Assembly: GCA_014872785.1 (NCBI GenBank)
Contig: WKFJ01000054.1
Coordinates: 1 to 64,000 of the forward strand
Direction: 5' to 3'
Length of the DNA stretch: 64,000 nt
Source: Alteromonadaceae bacterium
GTDB taxonomy: Bacteria; Pseudomonadota; Gammaproteobacteria; Enterobacterales; Alteromonadaceae
The notes under the pieces are model-generated. The model was not told the origin of the DNA and made no database searches. It saw only the letters and a list, made by a program, of their open reading frames with translations. The translations under genes were made by a program, and so were the position numbers. This document shows positions 1 through 8,210 of this stretch, piece after piece. Position 1 is the first letter of the stretch. Each line of letters opens with the position of its first letter.

Positions 1-340
1 AAACGACTTCAAAATATGCGAGGGGATTTATCTGTGCTTTTCAAAGAAAAACGCCCTAGGCCATCACGACCCAGGGCAGTTAAGATCTCAAAAACCCGAG
101 ATCCGGTCAATCGCAATGCTGCTCCACTTAAGTGAACTGCATTGCGCTTATTGCGGGCTTTTTTGTGTATATTCAGCGTGTTGTCAGATTTATTGTCGTA
201 GTATTGCTACACAATGTGACAAGCCTCTTGTGCGATCAAGGTCTCAGACGTATTATCGCTGCCAGTAATGTAATGGCCTGTTAAACGGCCTCGAAAAGGA
301 CTCTCTGTTTGCTATACCTGCAATGGTGCCAAAATAATCA
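1..340. other. Non-coding structured region upstream of lolC
   Basis: No convincing gene is seen here. Three inverted repeats follow one another: gccct/agggc (53-57 with 73-77), gatctc/gagatc (84-89 with 98-103) and cgcaatgc/gcattgcg (112-119 with 139-146). The third encloses a 10-base perfect palindrome, CACTTAAGTG, at 125-134. A T-run follows at 159-164, somewhat far from the last stem. The array could be the end of an upstream transcript, a small RNA, or the edge of an old mobile element. Nothing in the sequence decides between these. The part from about 165 to 340 presumably holds the lolC promoter, but no clear -35/-10 pair stands out. Confidence 0.4.
112..164 (+). terminator. Possible intrinsic terminator before lolC
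   Basis: An 8-bp stem (112-119 with 139-146) encloses the palindrome at 125-134. It is followed 12 bases later by a run of six T. The gap between stem and T-run is longer than in a typical intrinsic terminator, so the assignment is tentative. Confidence 0.35.
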
Positions 341-1537
341 ATGACTTTACCCGCCTCCTTGCTCATAGGCTTACGCTACAGTAAAAGCCGAAAAGCCAAT
401 CAGTTTATTGCGTTTATCAATATGTTTTCGATAGCGGGCATTGCGCTGGGTCTGATGGCTTTGATTATTACCACTTCTGTTATGAATGGCTTTGAATCTC
501 AACTAAAACAGAGAATTTTAGGACTAACGCCACACTTTGTAGTTGATACCGAGCAGTTGCCCAAATCTTTGAATCTCTCAGAATTTATCAACAAGTCTAG
601 TGCCTTTGTGGAAGCAGAGGCCGTATTACAGTCGGCTAACGGTCTCAAACCACTCTATTTACAGGGTATAGATGCAAACGACGATGCCCACGCATTGATT
701 TCTCAAAACATGCGTGTTGGTGAGCTTTCATCATTGCAACCCAAAGGCTACAACATCGTGATTGGTAGAGCGTTGGCAGTAAACCTTGATGTGACTTTGG
801 GGGATAAGGTACGCGTTATTCTAGCAGGCACATCGGTCTATACCCCTATGGGGCGTATGCCGGCACAGCGCAAATTCACTGTTGTTGGCATTTATGATTT
901 GGCGTCAGAGCTAGATGACAAAGTCGCTCTGGTTAATATTAATGATCTGGCTCGGCTTCAGCGCAAAAAAACGAACGAGATACGACAAACGCGATTATTC
1001 CTCAACGATCCATTTCAATTTCCGCAAGTACGAGCCAGTTTAGAGCAAGCCAAACTTGAATATTACGATTGGCGTGAACGCCAGGGCGCATTATTTGATG
1101 CGGTAAAAATGGAAAAAAACATGATGGTGGTCATGCTGTTATTAATTATTGCGGTCGCAGCGTTTAACATCGTTTCGGCACTTGTGATGGTGGTAAACGA
1201 GAAACAAGGTGACATTGCGATTTTACGAACGCAAGGCATGGCACAGCGCAACATTATGTTTGTATTTATGATTAATGGTTTACTAAACGGTGTTAAAGGC
1301 GCTGTTATTGGCGTTGCCTTGGGCTTACTTGTCACGAGCCAAATTAATCCAGTGATGAAATTTTTGAATTTGCCCATAGTGCAGTTCTTACCAGATGGGT
1401 CACTACCTATAGTGATCGATGCTTGGCAGATATCTTCAATTGTAATGCTGACGTTGCTGTTGAGTTTTATTGCGTCGCTATACCCGGCGTGGCGAGCACT
1501 TAAAATAGAGCCCGCGAACGCGCTGCGTTATGAATAA
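341..1537 (+). CDS. lolC: Lipoprotein-releasing ABC transporter permease LolC
   Basis: Inner-membrane permease of the LolCDE complex, which extracts mature lipoproteins from the inner membrane and hands them to the chaperone LolA. The 398-aa protein has the MacB/FtsX layout: one N-terminal membrane segment (about 22-46), a large periplasmic domain, then three membrane segments near 260-284, 305-334 and 366-388, ending in a conserved YPAWRALKIEPANAL region. The N-terminus (LLIGLRY..., then SVMNGFE) is typical of LolC/LolE. It is called LolC by position before lolD and because the next permease fits LolE better. No strong ribosome-binding site precedes the ATG. The gene contains two intact A7 runs (965-971 and 1113-1119). 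Confidence 0.9.
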   Translation: MTLPASLLIGLRYSKSRKANQFIAFINMFSIAGIALGLMALIITTSVMNGFESQLKQRILGLTPHFVVDTEQLPKSLNLSEFINKSSAFVEAEAVLQSANGLKPLYLQGIDANDDAHALISQNMRVGELSSLQPKGYNIVIGRALAVNLDVTLGDKVRVILAGTSVYTPMGRMPAQRKFTVVGIYDLASELDDKVALVNINDLARLQRKKTNEIRQTRLFLNDPFQFPQVRASLEQAKLEYYDWRERQGALFDAVKMEKNMMVVMLLLIIAVAAFNIVSALVMVVNEKQGDIAILRTQGMAQRNIMFVFMINGLLNGVKGAVIGVALGLLVTSQINPVMKFLNLPIVQFLPDGSLPIVIDAWQISSIVMLTLLLSFIASLYPAWRALKIEPANALRYE

Positions 1538-1617
1538 TAATCGCTGTTATGGACACTGTATAAAGCAATGAACATCTTAGTCCCCCATATATTTGATAAA
1601 AACGCGGAGCAGTAATA

Positions 1618-2295
1618 ATGGCGTTAATGATCTGTCAAAACATCTGCAAAACCTATAACGAGGGTGCAGGGGAGCTCAATGTATTAAACGATGTGAGCTT
1701 TTCTGTTAACGCAGGTGAAAAAGTCGCAATTGTTGGTAGTTCTGGTTCAGGTAAAAGTACACTTTTGCATTTGCTAGGCGCACTAGACAAACCTACGTCT
1801 GGCAAAGTGCTCTTTGAGGGTGATGATATCTACGCGTTCAATGAAAAACAGCAGGCTAAGTTTCGCAACCAACATCTGGGCTTCGTTTACCAACAACATC
1901 ACTTGTTACCTGAATTCAATGCATTGGAAAATGTGGCTATGCCTTTGTTTATTGCCAAAACCAATAAGAAGCAAGCATTGCAAAAGGCCGAAGGATTACT
2001 GCAAATGGTAGGGCTTGAACAGCGAGCTGCGCATTTACCGAATGAACTTTCCGGTGGTGAGCGCCAGCGTGTGGCGATTGCTCGTGCACTGGTGAATGAC
2101 CCTACGCTTGTATTGGCTGATGAACCAACCGGTAATTTGGACGATGCAGCCGGAGAAGATATTTATCAGTTGCTATTGTCTTTGCAGTTGAAATTAAAAA
2201 CCAGTTTTGTGGTGGTGACTCACGATACGCGTCTTGCTGCACGTTTAGACAGAACCCTTGTACTCAAGCAAGGCAAACTACACAGCGAGGCATAA
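1618..2295 (+). CDS. lolD: Lipoprotein-releasing ABC transporter ATPase LolD
   Basis: Cytoplasmic ATPase subunit that powers lipoprotein release by LolC and LolE. The 225-aa length is normal for the family. Visible motifs are the Walker A loop GSSGSGKST at residues 40-48, a Q-loop region ([10 protein letters not shown]), the ABC signature LSGGE, Walker B LVLADEPT with the catalytic Glu, and a switch His in VVTHD. The gene follows lolC by 80 bases. Its TAA stop overlaps the lolE start codon (TAATG), so lolD and lolE are probably translationally coupled. A GGAG-like ribosome-binding site lies just upstream of the ATG. Confidence 0.95.
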   Translation: MALMICQNICKTYNEGAGELNVLNDVSFSVNAGEKVAIVGSSGSGKSTLLHLLGALDKPTSGKVLFEGDDIYAFNEKQQAKFRNQHLGFVYQQHHLLPEFNALENVAMPLFIAKTNKKQALQKAEGLLQMVGLEQRAAHLPNELSGGERQRVAIARALVNDPTLVLADEPTGNLDDAAGEDIYQLLLSLQLKLKTSFVVVTHDTRLAARLDRTLVLKQGKLHSEA

Positions 2296-3527
2296 TGCTT
2301 AGTTTAACGCTTGCAAAACGCTTTAGACGCAGCAAAAAACAAAGCGGGTTTACCTCCTTTATTTCGTCTTCCTCAACCATTGGCATAGGTCTCGGCTGTG
2401 CGGTACTGATAATCATGTTGTCGGTTATGAACGGGTTTGAACGAGAACTCAAAGACCGCTTATTGTCGGTTATTCCTCATGGTGAACTAACTGCGGTTGC
2501 CAGTACCGGTTTAAACGATTGGGAAGCGATTGTTGAGAGTTTTGAGCAAGAGTTCTTTGTGAAAAATGTTCAACCATTTATAAAAGCGACCGGCTTATTG
2601 CAAAAAGGCAAGCAAAGCAAGGCCGTTGAAATAAATGCGATACAAGCCTCTACCAGTGCGAATATGCATTGGGTATCCATGATAGAACCTGAAGTATGGC
2701 AGCGCTTTATTGAAAGCTCTGACGGACTTATTTTGGGAGACTCTATCGTAGATAAGCTTGAGGCCAAGGTGGGCGATAAAATTCAAGTTCTGTTGCCACA
2801 ACCAAGTGATAGTGGAAAACTGGCCGCGCCGGAAACACTGTGGTTAACGCTCTCTGGTAGTATGAACCTCGGTGGTGAAGTGGATAATTTTGTTGGTTTT
2901 ATGCATTTATCATTGGCAGCACAGACGCTCAAGGTGACAACTGGCGCGCAGGGTATCCAAATTAATTATCACGATCCTTATGCAGCAAGCCTGCATACGC
3001 GCGATTTAGGGTATCGCTTGCAACAATATGCCTACATGAGCGACTGGACACGTACGCAAGGGCACTTGTACCAGGATATTCAACTTGTAAGGCTTGTCGT
3101 GTACATTGCGCTGACGCTAGTAATTGCAGTAGCGTGTTTCAATATTGTGTCCTCGTTAGTGATGGCGGTAAACGAACGCAAACCCGAAATTGCCATGCTG
3201 AAAACCATGGGGGCACATTCTGGGCTAATCGTGAGTACGTTTGTGATGCAAGGTATTTTAAACGGGGTTATCGGCGTGACGGTGGGCAGCGTAGCGGGAG
3301 TGTTACTGGCACTTAATCTGACTGAGATTACCTTGTTTGTTGAATCGTTATTAGGCGTTTCTCTGTTGTCTGGCGATATTTATTTTATCGACTTTTTACC
3401 CACACAGTTGGTATGGCGTGATGTGGCGGCAACGGTAATTATTGCCTTTGTGTTATCGTTACTGGCTACACTATACCCAGCTTTTAAAGCGGCACGTATC
3501 GAGCCTGCCAAGGTTTTAGGCCACTAA
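2295..3527 (+). CDS. lolE: Lipoprotein-releasing ABC transporter permease LolE
   Basis: Second permease of LolCDE, the subunit that binds lipoprotein substrates in E. coli. The 410-aa protein has one N-terminal membrane helix (about 29-50), a periplasmic domain and three C-terminal helices, the standard FtsX-type layout. LolE-like stretches include VIPHGELTAV and NDWEAI after helix 1, and SGDIYFIDFLPTQLVW before the last helix. These match the E. coli LolE pattern rather than LolC. It starts inside the lolD stop codon. With lolC and lolD it forms a complete lolCDE operon. Confidence 0.92.
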   Translation: MLSLTLAKRFRRSKKQSGFTSFISSSSTIGIGLGCAVLIIMLSVMNGFERELKDRLLSVIPHGELTAVASTGLNDWEAIVESFEQEFFVKNVQPFIKATGLLQKGKQSKAVEINAIQASTSANMHWVSMIEPEVWQRFIESSDGLILGDSIVDKLEAKVGDKIQVLLPQPSDSGKLAAPETLWLTLSGSMNLGGEVDNFVGFMHLSLAAQTLKVTTGAQGIQINYHDPYAASLHTRDLGYRLQQYAYMSDWTRTQGHLYQDIQLVRLVVYIALTLVIAVACFNIVSSLVMAVNERKPEIAMLKTMGAHSGLIVSTFVMQGILNGVIGVTVGSVAGVLLALNLTEITLFVESLLGVSLLSGDIYFIDFLPTQLVWRDVAATVIIAFVLSLLATLYPAFKAARIEPAKVLGH

Positions 3528-3548
3528 GTGTTTAAATAGGGAACTGAC

Positions 3549-4070
3549 ATGCCTTTTCATATTCATATCGCAACCACCGACGAAGAATTAGATGCCTGTT
3601 ACCCAGTTATGCAGGAGCTGCGGTCGCAGTACTCCTTGGATGCCTTCAAAAAACAGGTGAAGCTACAACAGCAAGCAGGCTACCAATTGGCCTATGCGCT
3701 TTATGAAGCACCTGCTAAAGACCGTGTCGATATTGATGTGAACATAGGTGCGCAAACCGACAACTCAAGCAATTCGCAAGGCAGCTCGCAAACCGCGGTT
3801 GTTGCAGTTGCCGGTTTTATCATTGGGCACAAATTAGCCTGGGGTAAACATCTATATGTAGATGATCTTGTCACCGACGCCAATAGTCGCTCAACGGGCG
3901 CAGGGCAAGCGCTTATCAACTGGCTAACCGATCACGCTGTTGCTAATGAGTGCGAACAGTTTCATTTGGACTCTGGCGTACAGCGATTCGCTGCCCACAA
4001 GTTTTACTTAAGAGAAGGCTTTCATATTGCCAGTCATCATTTTCAGCGTCAGCTAAATACCAACCACTAA
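3549..4070 (+). CDS. GNAT-family N-acetyltransferase
   Basis: Predicted acetyl-CoA-dependent N-acetyltransferase of 173 aa; the substrate is unknown. The acetyl-CoA pyrophosphate-binding motif is visible at residues 114-119 (RSTGAG), after a YVDDLVTD strand. The C-terminal FYLREGF matches the usual end of the GNAT fold. An unusual polar Asn/Ser/Gln-rich insert (about residues 60-80, DNSSNSQGSSQT) separates two core strands. It looks like a flexible loop. The gene begins 21 bases after lolE with an AGGGAA-type ribosome-binding site, so it may be co-transcribed with lolCDE. Confidence 0.82.
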   Translation: MPFHIHIATTDEELDACYPVMQELRSQYSLDAFKKQVKLQQQAGYQLAYALYEAPAKDRVDIDVNIGAQTDNSSNSQGSSQTAVVAVAGFIIGHKLAWGKHLYVDDLVTDANSRSTGAGQALINWLTDHAVANECEQFHLDSGVQRFAAHKFYLREGFHIASHHFQRQLNTNH

Positions 4071-4090
4071 TTCGCAAGATTCAATAAGTA

Positions 4091-4630
4091 ATGTCCATGC
4101 CCGAGCCAACGCCTAAAGCAGCTAACACCCAACGCAAAAGTCCTCAAGAAACTGCCAAGAAAGCTAAGCGGCACGAGGAGCTATTGCCACTGCATCGTTA
4201 TGACGACGAGGGCAGGGTAAAGCCACCTGTAATCTACTACTGGGTAATCGCCTATTTGATGCGCGGAGTCATAATTGTTTTAGGTGCCAGCGGTATGGGC
4301 GTTGACACCAAAGCGGTGTTGGGCGCATTTTACTCTAGCCACACTCAGCTTTATGCACACCTATTCATTGGCATTCCCGCCATCTATAGTTTTTTTATCC
4401 TCAGCTACCGTAAACAATTCTACGATAATGAAAAAATATTTTGGCTAAGGACAGTAAAACCAACCCTAATCCTCGGTATTGTACTGGACTTCACGCTAGC
4501 AATTTTTTTAGCGATTGAATCACTTTGGTCGTTTAGTATTTTGCTCGGAGCAACATTTTTTCTCAACTCCACGTTCATATTTATTCTTACAAAATCTGAA
4601 TGGATTTCTAGGAACGAACAAACCATCTAA
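4091..4630 (+). CDS. DUF2919 family membrane protein
   Basis: Predicted inner-membrane protein of 179 aa and unknown function. After a basic, soluble N-terminal tail of about 35 residues comes LPLHRYDDEGRVKPP, the hallmark opening of the DUF2919 (YfeZ-like) family. Four hydrophobic segments follow, near 45-67, 88-104, 124-143 and 147-165. It lies 20 bases after the acetyltransferase and is probably the last gene of the same transcript. Family assignment is from recalled sequence pattern, not a search. The second in-frame ATG (4097) is an equally possible start. Confidence 0.65.
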   Translation: MSMPEPTPKAANTQRKSPQETAKKAKRHEELLPLHRYDDEGRVKPPVIYYWVIAYLMRGVIIVLGASGMGVDTKAVLGAFYSSHTQLYAHLFIGIPAIYSFFILSYRKQFYDNEKIFWLRTVKPTLILGIVLDFTLAIFLAIESLWSFSILLGATFFLNSTFIFILTKSEWISRNEQTI

Positions 4631-4976
4631 ATTGTGCTTTTAAGTACCATCAGTGAAGTTGCTTGTGCTTTTTATCGGGCAGACAACATGGACTATTTTT
4701 GCTGCACCTCAGGGTTTTCAGCTTCTCGTCTACTTTTGGACTCCACTTCGACTATTGAATAGCCTGATTGTTTTTTATCCATAAAAAGTCACGTTATTCA
4801 TCCAAACGTGATTGGTTATTTGCTTTGGCTTCATACTGCTGTAGGACATAGGATAAATGTATTTACTAGTCAGCTACTTGATATCGTCTTAAATTGTGTA
4901 TCATGGAATCAAACTATTTGAAGTATATTAAAATTTTATATATAAAATTAAATTGAAAATAAGCTAAGGGAATTAA
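4631..4976. other. AT-rich intergenic region, left edge of accessory island
   Basis: 346 bases without a gene. Base composition shifts to strongly AT-rich from about 4850 onward. One short hairpin is present (TCACGTT 4789-4795 with AACGTGA 4805-4811). The right part holds the candidate promoter of the TIR gene. No integrase, tRNA or obvious direct repeat marks an attachment site. Confidence 0.6.
4918..4946 (+). promoter_or_regulatory. Candidate sigma-70 promoter of the TIR-STAND gene
   Basis: A -35-like TTGAAG (4918-4923) and a -10-like TATAAA (4941-4946) are separated by 17 bases. They lie just upstream of an AAGGGA ribosome-binding site (around 4967) and the ATG at 4977. AT-rich DNA yields chance matches easily, so this is a candidate only. 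Confidence 0.45.
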
Positions 4977-5789
4977 ATGGTAAAGATATTTATAAGCTAC
5001 GCAAGGGAAGATGAAACAAATAAAAATAGTTTGATAGAGCACCTTTCTTCGCTAAAGAACAGTGGAGTAGTAAACCATTGGCATGATAGGGAGATAAACG
5101 GAGGGAGTTTGTGGGATCAAAAAATAGAAAGTGAGTTACGATCATCAAACATTGCGATTTTGCTGATAAGTTCTTCGTTCATAAGCTCTGATTATATCAA
5201 AGCTAAAGAACTCGAGATTTCCTATGAAATGGAGAAACTTGGACAACTGGTAATCATTCCAGTGATTTTGAGAGCTTGTGATTGGAAAAATTGTGAATTT
5301 TCGAGGTTCCAGGCCTACCCATCTGATGCAAAACCTGTCAAGTCTTGGGACGACACAGATGAAGCGTTCATGGATATTGTCAAAGGAATTAGAAAAGTAA
5401 TCGAAGAAGATGTCAAACACCTTAATCCTATCCAACAACATTTTAAGCTAGATCATGTTGAAATTTCAGAAAACACTAAAGATTGGCTCGAAAATACAGG
5501 GGTTAAACTGACAAATAGACGAGTTGATAAAATAAATTTAAGTGATATTTATATACCAGTAGACTTAGATTTTTCAGAAGAAGAAGATGATATTTATAGT
5601 ATCTATTGTTCAAGTAAAATAATAGATATGAACAAGAACTGTATACTTTTTGGCGAAGAGCAGCAAGGGAAAACAACTCTTCTGAAAAATATTTATAAGG
5701 AAAGTCTAAAGAAATCAACTCTTCCGATTTATGTTAATTTTTCTGGGCTAACATCATCAAATTTATCTGATTTAATTAAAAAAATATAA
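4977..5789 (+). CDS. TIR-domain STAND NTPase, N-terminal fragment (frame-disrupted)
   Basis: First part of a probable anti-phage TIR-STAND protein. Residues 1 to about 140 form a bacterial TIR domain: KIFISYAREDE at the start, a WHDREI..G..W segment, the IAILLISSSFISSDY strand, then KELE with a candidate catalytic Glu, and the CDW...KPVKSWDDTDEAF end typical of TIR-NACHT proteins. A Walker A motif GEEQQGKT lies at 226-233. The frame stops at 5787-5789 right after an A7 run (5778-5784). Adding one A there joins this frame to the next, which carries the Walker B motif. Bacterial TIR domains usually degrade NAD+ or make signalling nucleotides; that role is inferred here. The gene is much more AT-rich than its neighbours. 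Confidence 0.8.
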   Translation: MVKIFISYAREDETNKNSLIEHLSSLKNSGVVNHWHDREINGGSLWDQKIESELRSSNIAILLISSSFISSDYIKAKELEISYEMEKLGQLVIIPVILRACDWKNCEFSRFQAYPSDAKPVKSWDDTDEAFMDIVKGIRKVIEEDVKHLNPIQQHFKLDHVEISENTKDWLENTGVKLTNRRVDKINLSDIYIPVDLDFSEEEDDIYSIYCSSKIIDMNKNCILFGEEQQGKTTLLKNIYKESLKKSTLPIYVNFSGLTSSNLSDLIKKI

Positions 5790-6541
5790 GTGAACAATAT
5801 AATAATTCCGAAATTTTAATTGATAACCTTCCTGAGAAATCAATCATTCTCATCGATAATTTAGATCAGTCAAAACTTAATTCTAAACACCTTTGCCTGT
5901 TGCTAAGAAGGATAAATGATAGTTTTGAACGAGTTATAATAACATGCCACAACAACTACCATTGTTATTCTTTTGAGCTAGAAGAGCTGAGCAGTTATTC
6001 AGTAGCTAAATTTTATAACTTGGGTAATTACAAGAGAGAAGAGTTAATTAAAAAGTGGGTCTCAATTGGTGTTGAAGAAACAATATGTGACGAGGAACTT
6101 TACACTCAGTGTGATTCATTAAAACAACATTTAGATACTGTTATTAAAAAGAATATAGTCCCGTCCAGACCGATTTATGTATTGATGATTTTACAAATGT
6201 TTGAGGCGACCGCAAAACAAAATATTGAGTTAACTTCATATGGTCATTGCTATCAAAGCTTTATTTATAAGTCATTCGAAGATAATGATATTAGTTTTTC
6301 ATCATATGAAGAGTTGTTGAATGTACTGACAGAACTATCTTGGGCAATGCACAAAAATAAAGGTGTACTCAATTATCATATGCTTGACTTGTTTTGTGAG
6401 TCGTATGAAGAAGAGTACATAATAAGTGACCTACGAAAAAGTATTGACATACTGTGCAACTGTTCATTGATAGAAAAAAACAAGAAGTCTATCGGTTTAA
6501 ATACCCATATATTTATTACTTCTTCGTTGCTAAGAAATTAG
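5786..6541 (+). pseudogene. TIR-STAND NTPase, middle fragment (second frame)
   Basis: Continuation of the TIR-STAND protein in the -1 frame. Read from the crossover, it gives a stretch ending SIILIDNLDQS, a textbook Walker B strand of a STAND/NACHT ATPase, followed by LLRRINDSFERVIITCHN, the usual sensor-1 region. The rest is the helical part of the NTPase module. This order (Walker A before the break, Walker B after it) is the best evidence that the pieces are one gene. There is a TTG at 5900 but no ribosome-binding site before it, so independent translation is unlikely. The true junction with the third frame is at the A7 run 6474-6480. Sequence beyond it in this frame is out of frame. Confidence 0.72.
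6475..6481 (+). promoter_or_regulatory. In-phase A_AAA_AAC heptamer at second frame junction
   Basis: The heptamer is A-AAA-AAC with AAA (6476-6478) and AAC (6479-6481) as codons of the incoming frame. This is the canonical X_XXY_YYZ phase for -1 ribosomal slippage, and slippage there would enter the downstream frame exactly. A weak inverted repeat (AAGAAGT 6482-6488 with ACTTCTT 6518-6524) follows immediately, closer than the usual 5-9 base spacer. The same heptamer is in phase in intact lolC (1114-1120), so its presence alone does not prove slippage. Confidence 0.3.
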
Positions 6542-7593
6542 CCGAGAAATATAGTTCAGTGGAAGATGTGAGGATTGAGTTTGAAAAGCTGGTTGAGAAC
6601 TTACACAGAGAAGATTACGCAAACATATTAATATTCATAACTCACCATACTAAAGAAGTTTGGGTAATGGAAAACATTACTCAAGTCCTCAATACCTTGT
6701 TCGACAATAATGACGAAGCAAAGCTACATAAATCCGACTTTAAAAACTTAGAAGATCTTATGTTAAAGCTGTCGGATGTAGTAATTGAACAAAGAGTCAT
6801 CAAAGACGAACGTGCAAAGAAAAATAAAAAGCTTGATGAAATTGACCGAAGAGCAGAACGAGCAAGAATAGTAGAGTTAGAATCTTCTCACAATCAAAAA
6901 GAGTTTAACGAACTTGAAAGAGCTAGTGATGTGGCTGAAGAAGAAATTGACGAAGACCTAATAGAATCTCTGTCGAAGGTAAATAAGACTTTTAAGTCTA
7001 TCGAAATTGCAGGGCAGATTATTAGAAATCGACACAGTACATTGCACAAGTCCACCCTACAAAATTTGGCAAGGTGTGGTATAGATTCTGGTTTACGTTT
7101 CTTAGACTTCTTTATGAACCTAGTCGACGAAAGCAGAGAGTCGATGATTAATCTATTTGAAGAATCAGGTATTGATAATGGAGAGGACGAAAATTCAGCG
7201 CGAGAAAAAGCGAATAAGTTTTATGTACAAATGGTATTTAACATTGTCGGTGGAATTGTATTAAAAGTCGGTAATGCGATCGGTTCAAAAGAAGCATCAG
7301 TTATTTATGAAATGATTGAGAGAGAAGATAAACATGAGTCGGCTGCTATATCACTTATTCGTCTCAATATTGAGTTGCAATATAAAAGAAGCCTCAATAT
7401 TGATGAAATAAATAAGATAGTTAAAAAATATCGAGATAATATTTTTGTGGTTAGATTAATAAAAGAATTGGTAGTTCAACATATCTACATGTTTCCGGTC
7501 AAATACCAAGATAAACAAAAACTCTCTGAGATTTTAAACCTTTCGGTTAAAGGACAAAGAAGACTTGACCAAATAAAAAGAGCGAAGCAATAG
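6475..7593 (+). pseudogene. TIR-STAND NTPase, C-terminal fragment (third frame)
   Basis: C-terminal part of the TIR-STAND protein after a second -1 change at A7 run 6474-6480. The join gives EVYRFKYPYIYYFFVAKKLAE, the winged-helix-like end of many STAND NTPases. A charged coiled coil follows (KNKKLDEIDRRAERARIVELE region). The rest is an all-helical domain including TFKSIEIAGQIIRNR and GIDSGLRFLDFF, patterns seen in helical sensor regions of bacterial STAND proteins. With one A added at both runs the whole reading frame would be 872 aa (4977-7593). A GTG at 6454 opens this frame but has no ribosome-binding site. Confidence 0.7.
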
Positions 7594-7601
7594 GTTTTTT
7601 T

Positions 7602-8210
7602 ATGATTTTAGAATCCCTCAATTTGCACTACAACGAATCATTTAATAATCATCAAAAGACAATTAACAAACGCGACAAATCGTTACTAATTACTATGATT
7701 ATGACATTGTTCATAATTGTTGAGATATTTGATAGTGATTTCTTTGCTTTACTGTCGAAGGCGTATATTGAAGATAAAGCTGGATTGAAAATTAATGATT
7801 ACCTCGAAATATTTCCCCTGTTAGTTTGGTTGATTTTCACAGTATCGATTATTAAATATTGTCAACTTGTTTTACAGTGTGATGATCAAATAACGTATTT
7901 GAAATTAAAAGAAAAGCAGCTTAATGACTTATGTATGGTAAACAGTGATAACTCAACAATTACACCTGAATTATTCTCTCGTGAAAGTGGACATTATAAA
8001 TCAACTAGTAAGTTATTTAAAAGATACTTGCGAGTGTTGTTTAGGGTGATAGTACCTATTTCTTGGATGTTAACAATAATATATTATTTATATATTAATT
8101 GGAGAGTTCTTACATTAACTTTGGATATCGAAAACATAGCGATACTGGTTTTTACGTTTCTGGCGTTAATAACAATAGTTGCTTACTGTTTAGAAATGAT
8201 AACTGATTAA
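7602..8210 (+). CDS. Small multi-pass membrane protein, partner of the TIR-STAND gene
   Basis: Unrecognised 202-aa protein, as AT-rich as the TIR-STAND gene and only 8 bases after its stop, so probably co-transcribed. It has two pairs of hydrophobic segments: about 28-48 and 62-85, then about 140-162 and 172-196. A hydrophilic, Lys- and Asp-rich stretch lies between the pairs. N-terminal residues are soluble. Small membrane proteins beside NTPase sensors in defence loci sometimes act as pore-forming effectors or anchors; this is only a contextual inference. No family was recognised. No strong ribosome-binding site is seen before the ATG, which fits translational coupling. Confidence 0.68.
   Translation: MILESLNLHYNESFNNHQKTINKRDKSLLITMIMTLFIIVEIFDSDFFALLSKAYIEDKAGLKINDYLEIFPLLVWLIFTVSIIKYCQLVLQCDDQITYLKLKEKQLNDLCMVNSDNSTITPELFSRESGHYKSTSKLFKRYLRVLFRVIVPISWMLTIIYYLYINWRVLTLTLDIENIAILVFTFLALITIVAYCLEMITD

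Noticed and set aside
5778-5784. Canonical programmed -1 ribosomal frameshift site at the first junction
   Set aside because: The A7 run is preceded by T and the codon phase (AAA 5778, AAA 5781, ATA 5784) does not make an X_XXY_YYZ heptamer. Only RNA-polymerase slippage, single-tRNA slippage or mutation fits.
4977-8210. Island as a prophage or integron remnant
   Set aside because: No integrase, attachment repeat, structural phage gene or tRNA target was seen; only composition and gene content set it apart.
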